Assembly: GCA_015501605.1 (NCBI GenBank)
Contig: JADNRZ010000006.1
Location: 434,001 to 498,000 of the forward strand
Direction of reading: 5' to 3'
Length of the DNA stretch: 64,000 nucleotides
DNA from: Panaeolus papilionaceus
Lineage: Eukaryota; Basidiomycota; Agaricomycetes; Agaricales
The translations under genes and the position numbers were made by a program. Below are positions 60,290-64,000 of this stretch, piece after piece. The notes beneath the pieces were generated by a model that searched no databases, was not told the DNA's origin, and was given only the letters and a program-made list of their open reading frames with translations. Numbering within the stretch: position 1 is the first letter of the stretch; each line of letters begins with the position of its first letter.

Positions 60290-63200
60290 TTTGAAGAGTT
60301 AAGTAGGCTATGTCAGTGGTACTAGTCAGAGGAGATGGAAGAGTAAAGTAAAGTAGTAAAGAAATGGAAATCAGTTGAAACTGGTACCAGGGACTCGCAA
60401 TCTTTTTGACTGCCGACTCTCCGATAAAGCGGAGCACCAACCTCTCCCATTCAAATCCCATACACCCAGCAACATGAAACGTGTCCATTTCTCAGGAAAC
60501 AACATGGGCGGTTCTCTCAAACGTGTTCATATTAGCACTAAACGACAAATGGTCAATGCCAAAGTTTATAAGTATATCAAGGCGGGGCGGCTTTGATGAT
60601 GTCCGGCATTGCCTGGGAGTACCGGTTCCGGTTCCTCGATCATCCCTCTGTCCCGAGGGAAAATAGGGGTAGCAACTTAGTAAATGACTGTACTGTCGAG
60701 TCAGCATGTTGCTCGATTACTCGCGTTTTCCCGCTGCTTCTTCTCAATTGCGCGGTTGTAAGTCGCGTGGACATTGACATTTAACGCTACAAGCACGATC
60801 CCGAGGCACAGACAAGAATAACTGGGATTGTCAACGGTAGTTATATTTAAATTTAGGCTTCGAGTCAAAGATTAGCCAGTTATGCTACTTTCTATTCGCC
60901 AGAATCTGAATGCCCGTTTCCATTCTAAGGTAACGCATGATGTACGTCATGGACACCAGGGTAAAGCAAGTGCAAAAAATATGTACAGGGCAGTTGTCAT
61001 GGTTCGCGACTGTCGTAAAAGGAGTTCTGGTAAACATATGTACAAAGAAAAAGTTTGGAAACACAAGGGCAAGCGGTCGGGATAGATTCATTGTGGTTGA
61101 TCCGCATTGTGCCTCGAGCGGGAATCTTCATATCCCTTGTAAATGTTGCTTCTTGTATTGCACCTGAGAGGACGACCATTTGCTCGTTGCGTCCGATCTG
61201 AGGCTCTCGAATGTTCATTGACACTTATCCAATCAGTTATGCATGATTGAGGTCAATGAGTTTGAAGGGTACCTTGGCCGCTGCCGTGTATAAGGCGTGA
61301 TTTTTCTTGTCTCTTTCGAGAGAGAGCGCTTCCTTTCGCTCTCAATCATGGCTGTGTTTCTGACTTTTCCATCGTGAATGACACAGGCGCTGATGCCGTT
61401 AGCGATGGTGTCCATGTCAGTTTCGGCGTGTCCCTTCTTCGGCTTGATGAGTGTATCGGGGGCTAGCGAGGGGAGCATGTCTTGCCATGAGCTCTCATAC
61501 ATGTTGTTATCAGCAGAGGTGAACCATGCTGGAATGTCACTGCGCTTCATCGTTAGACATGAATTTACCGGGGGGTGAGATGAACTTGCGATGAGTGTGT
61601 GTTCAGGTTGGTCTGGAGGAAGTTGTGAAAGGAATACATTGTACTCGATGGACTAGACGACGCAAACATGGAAAAACTTGCGTCGAAAGAATCGAAACTA
61701 AACCCTGTTGGCATTTCGGACGATTGCATTGCGAGGTGTGACTGGGAAAACACTCAAGCAACTACTCAACGACAGCGATTACAGTGGTCGAAGGGCCATC
61801 TCATCTCACAACTCTACTTCTTATACTCATATGCCATGACATGCGGTGAAGTCCTCGAGGCAACAGGACTCTAATTACTTCTAATTCGGGAAAACATTCT
61901 CCATAGAAATTCGAAAACATGAAGACAGAAGCCAGCTGCGATTTCAAGCGCCACCAAGTTGATCGTCATCAATCTAATGCACTATTTTCTTCGTGTTTTT
62001 CCTACTAACGTCTCCGCTTTGACCGACCGCGGACATAGAATCTAGTCACCTCGAACAATGCACGAAACACAAAAGGACAGTACGCATGCTGATTGTCTTT
62101 GTTGTGTCGCACGCTATGTTGTCGAACCCCTGTGTCTTTGCATTGTCTTGAATCATGAGCACATGCAGTTGGCTTCTTTTCAGGGGTCTGAGGCCTGGAT
62201 TTTCATAATTTTGATGGGACTTTAAACTATAACAAAAATCACGGAAACACTCCTGACCACCAGCATGGTTTAACCAAAGAGCGAAGCTCAGCAAAAGGCA
62301 CTGCGCGACAATCGTCTTGGCAGTGCTTTGTTGTCTGCACTCATCATTGGAGAATTGTGAGTGTGATATAACAAAAAGAGGACACAGCTTAGTACGTTTC
62401 GTGCGAGAGAATCACGTTTCGACAGGAAGGTCGGGGACATGGTCGATATGGAAATGTGGGCCGGAGAGCTGCCAGTGAGATTCGTCCGGGAAAGTGCAAG
62501 CTCTTTGTCTCTGGGCTGTATTGTGGTGGCTGGTCATAAAATTAAGGAGCAAGGCGGAACAAAGACATCGAGAAGAAGGCGTCCAACAGTAGGAGATTAA
62601 ATAAAGACAGAGTGTGCGTACAACATGTATCATGTCCTTTGAAGCGTGATATGCGTCAAGGCCGGATAGCAAATCAGGAGGTTTTGTTGGTCTGAGCGGT
62701 AGAAGTTAAATGGGTCTCAGCTCAGGACCGATGGGAGTCCTCAACACAAATGAAGCGAATTATTCAATGGAATAGAGCGGATTGATCTTTCAACATTTCG
62801 TCAAAGTCGGGAGTGACGAGTCTCTCGAGGTCTTGAAGAAATTTCGATGAGTATTCAAATCAAAACGTATCTTGCAGGTGGACCGCCTAACTAATCGCAC
62901 ATCAACTGATGAACACCTTTGAATTCGTTCGTAACACAACCCTCTGGGATTGGATGTCAGGCCGGGGGACAGTTCGAGGGATAGGAGGCAGTGTACGACT
63001 TACGAGCGTAGTAAGTAGTGGACCAAGTGCAGGATCAATCGGAAAGTAAGCCTTCGGGGACGGAGGCTGGAATTAGTATCTCCCTGTATAGCGGGATGAT
63101 CGTTCAAACGTTCAAAGGCCTATGTAACACTGGTGATGGGGAATGTTGTGGGGCCCATTCCCACGTCGCCAAAACGAGGAAGGTGAGAGAGAGAGGGATG

Positions 63201-63912
63201 TCAACATATGCAAAATTATGGGGCCATAAAGAAGTCAGATATCCTGGTGCGATGACTCATTCTGAAGAATATTTGTAACGCATTTGTAAAGATAAACGCA
63301 TGAGAATAGAATGCCGGGGATATTGCTGTTACGGCAACGGTTAGTCTAGGCAAGGTTACATTCCACAACTGTTCAAATGTGTGCGTGCGTGCATTATTTT
63401 GCTTTCGTAGAAAGGGATCCCTGACCATTGTTTGATAGTGTCATGGGAAGTCAGAGACATGTTGTCGGGATGGCGAAGCAGTTGCTGACGGAACAATTGT
63501 TGGAAGGTAGTGAAGGAAATCGCTGATTTAGCGAGTGATGGAAATAGGATCCGTTCTAGATTGCGACGAAAGATGAGGGTGAAGAATAAGCGTGGAAAGT
63601 GTTTTCAGTAGGGGTTGAAGAGAAGAGACAGCCCTGCAAATTGAAGACAATGGGACAATGGATAATTATTGTCAATAGCTCCCTTGACTCGATTTTTATT
63701 TCAGTTGAAAGGGTAGAAAGGTAGAAATACAAAACTACCAAAAATAGAGCAGAACCAAAAAGGGTGAGAATTAAAGACGCGTCCACGTGATGTTGTTTAG
63801 TATGTAGCTTGCGTGAGTAATTTATTGTTAAAGGGGTGACTGACCATCCTCTCTCCCTTTTCCCAATTATTTTTGTCTTTTTTTCGAAAACATTTCCCAT
63901 TTATTTATTACC
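60290..63912 (-). other. Unresolved region with coding-like minus-strand fragments
   Basis: Fragments that read like protein occur on the minus strand at about 61.75-61.57 kb (MPTGFSFDSFDASFSMFASS), 61.55-61.30 kb (IPAWFTSADNNMYESSWQDM, LIKPKKGHAETDMDTIANG), 61.22-61.05 kb (EPQIGRNEQMVVLSG), 62.85-62.78 kb (FLQDLERLVTPDFDEMLK), 62.67-62.41 kb (ESHWQLSGPHFHIDHVPDLP) and near 63.47 kb (MSLTSHDTIKQWSG). They may be exons of one or two genes with several introns. I could not close a full-length frame, and no family came to mind. Confidence 0.35.
60997..61753 (-). CDS. Possible multi-exon gene fragment, unknown
   Basis: The best part of the unresolved region: three successive minus-strand frames (61753..61565, 61550..61233, 61224..60997) with even amino-acid use and plausible splice donors (a GTAAAT donor near 61571, GTGCAA near 61172). 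The exact joins are not settled because the frames do not meet in phase at the acceptors I tried. Confidence 0.28.
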
Positions 63913-64000
63913 ATGATGCTACTCTCAACTCCAACGAAACATTGTCTACAAGATCAACAACAACAACAACAACAGCTTTCTCCTTCTTACCACCATCATC
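63913..64000 (+). CDS. Start of a gene cut by the right edge
   Basis: After a pyrimidine-rich leader and a TTATTACC context, an ATG at 63913 opens a frame that stays open to the window end: MMLLSTPTKHCLQD followed by a run of seven Gln and SPSYHHH. Gln/His runs at the N terminus are common in fungal transcription factors and signalling proteins. Too little is visible to name it. Confidence 0.4.
   Translation, partial: MMLLSTPTKHCLQDQQQQQQQLSPSYHHH

Overview
The window reads as nuclear DNA of a filamentous basidiomycete, most likely an Agaricomycete. Genes are closely packed on both strands and cut by many short introns, mostly 50-75 nt with GT..AG ends. First, last or internal exons are sometimes only 3-16 nt long. 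The families also fit: a DUF6533 seven-helix protein, a velvet factor, an arrestin-like protein with a PPxY motif, an F-box protein, Dal5-type MFS transport and a peroxisomal CoA ligase. No prokaryotic operons, CRISPR arrays or rRNA genes were seen. All exon models were read by eye from splice signals, reading phase and family similarity. Total phase closes exactly in every multi-exon gene given with exon coordinates.

Layout. 1-1,048: 5' part of an unknown nuclear-type gene running off the left edge. 1.05-7.15 kb: long stretch without a recognisable gene. 7.1-11.5 kb: an unknown disordered protein, a Ten1-like telomere protein and a velvet regulator. 12.5-16.2 kb: F-box protein and MORG1/WDR83 in a tight divergent pair, then LSM2. 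16.7-19.5 kb: DUF6533 membrane protein and ribosomal protein eS8. 19.9-26.1 kb: UDP-glucose pyrophosphorylase UGP1 and, tail to tail with it, a paralog broken by a frameshift and a nonsense codon. 26.7-33.6 kb: arrestin-like protein, Cdc1/Ted1-type phosphoesterase and a small complex I subunit. 33.8-42.5 kb (all +): a 1,438-aa disordered nuclear-type protein, CPA1 (arginine-specific carbamoyl-phosphate synthetase small chain) with a spliced arginine-attenuator uORF, and a BSD-domain protein. 42.8-47.8 kb (-): MFS transporter and an N-acetylglucosamine-kinase-like protein. 48.1 kb: a 130-bp hAT-type MITE with an 8-bp target duplication. 48.8-51.0 kb: two tandem cornichon/ERV14 genes. 51.4-60.3 kb: ALY/REF-type RNA-binding protein, 4CL-like acyl-CoA ligase with a peroxisomal signal, a protein with a twin CX3C motif, FIT2/Scs3 and HEM2. 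60.3-64 kb: poorly resolved, with coding-like fragments on the minus strand and the start of a gene at the right edge.

Together the genes are a mixed housekeeping set (ribosome, U6/decay Lsm ring, mRNA export, haem, arginine, cell-wall precursor, secretory cargo sorting, GPI/ER lipid metabolism), not a biosynthetic cluster. The features most worth a second look are the intron-containing arginine attenuator upstream of CPA1, the decaying UGP1 paralog, the Ten1 gene, and the MITE.
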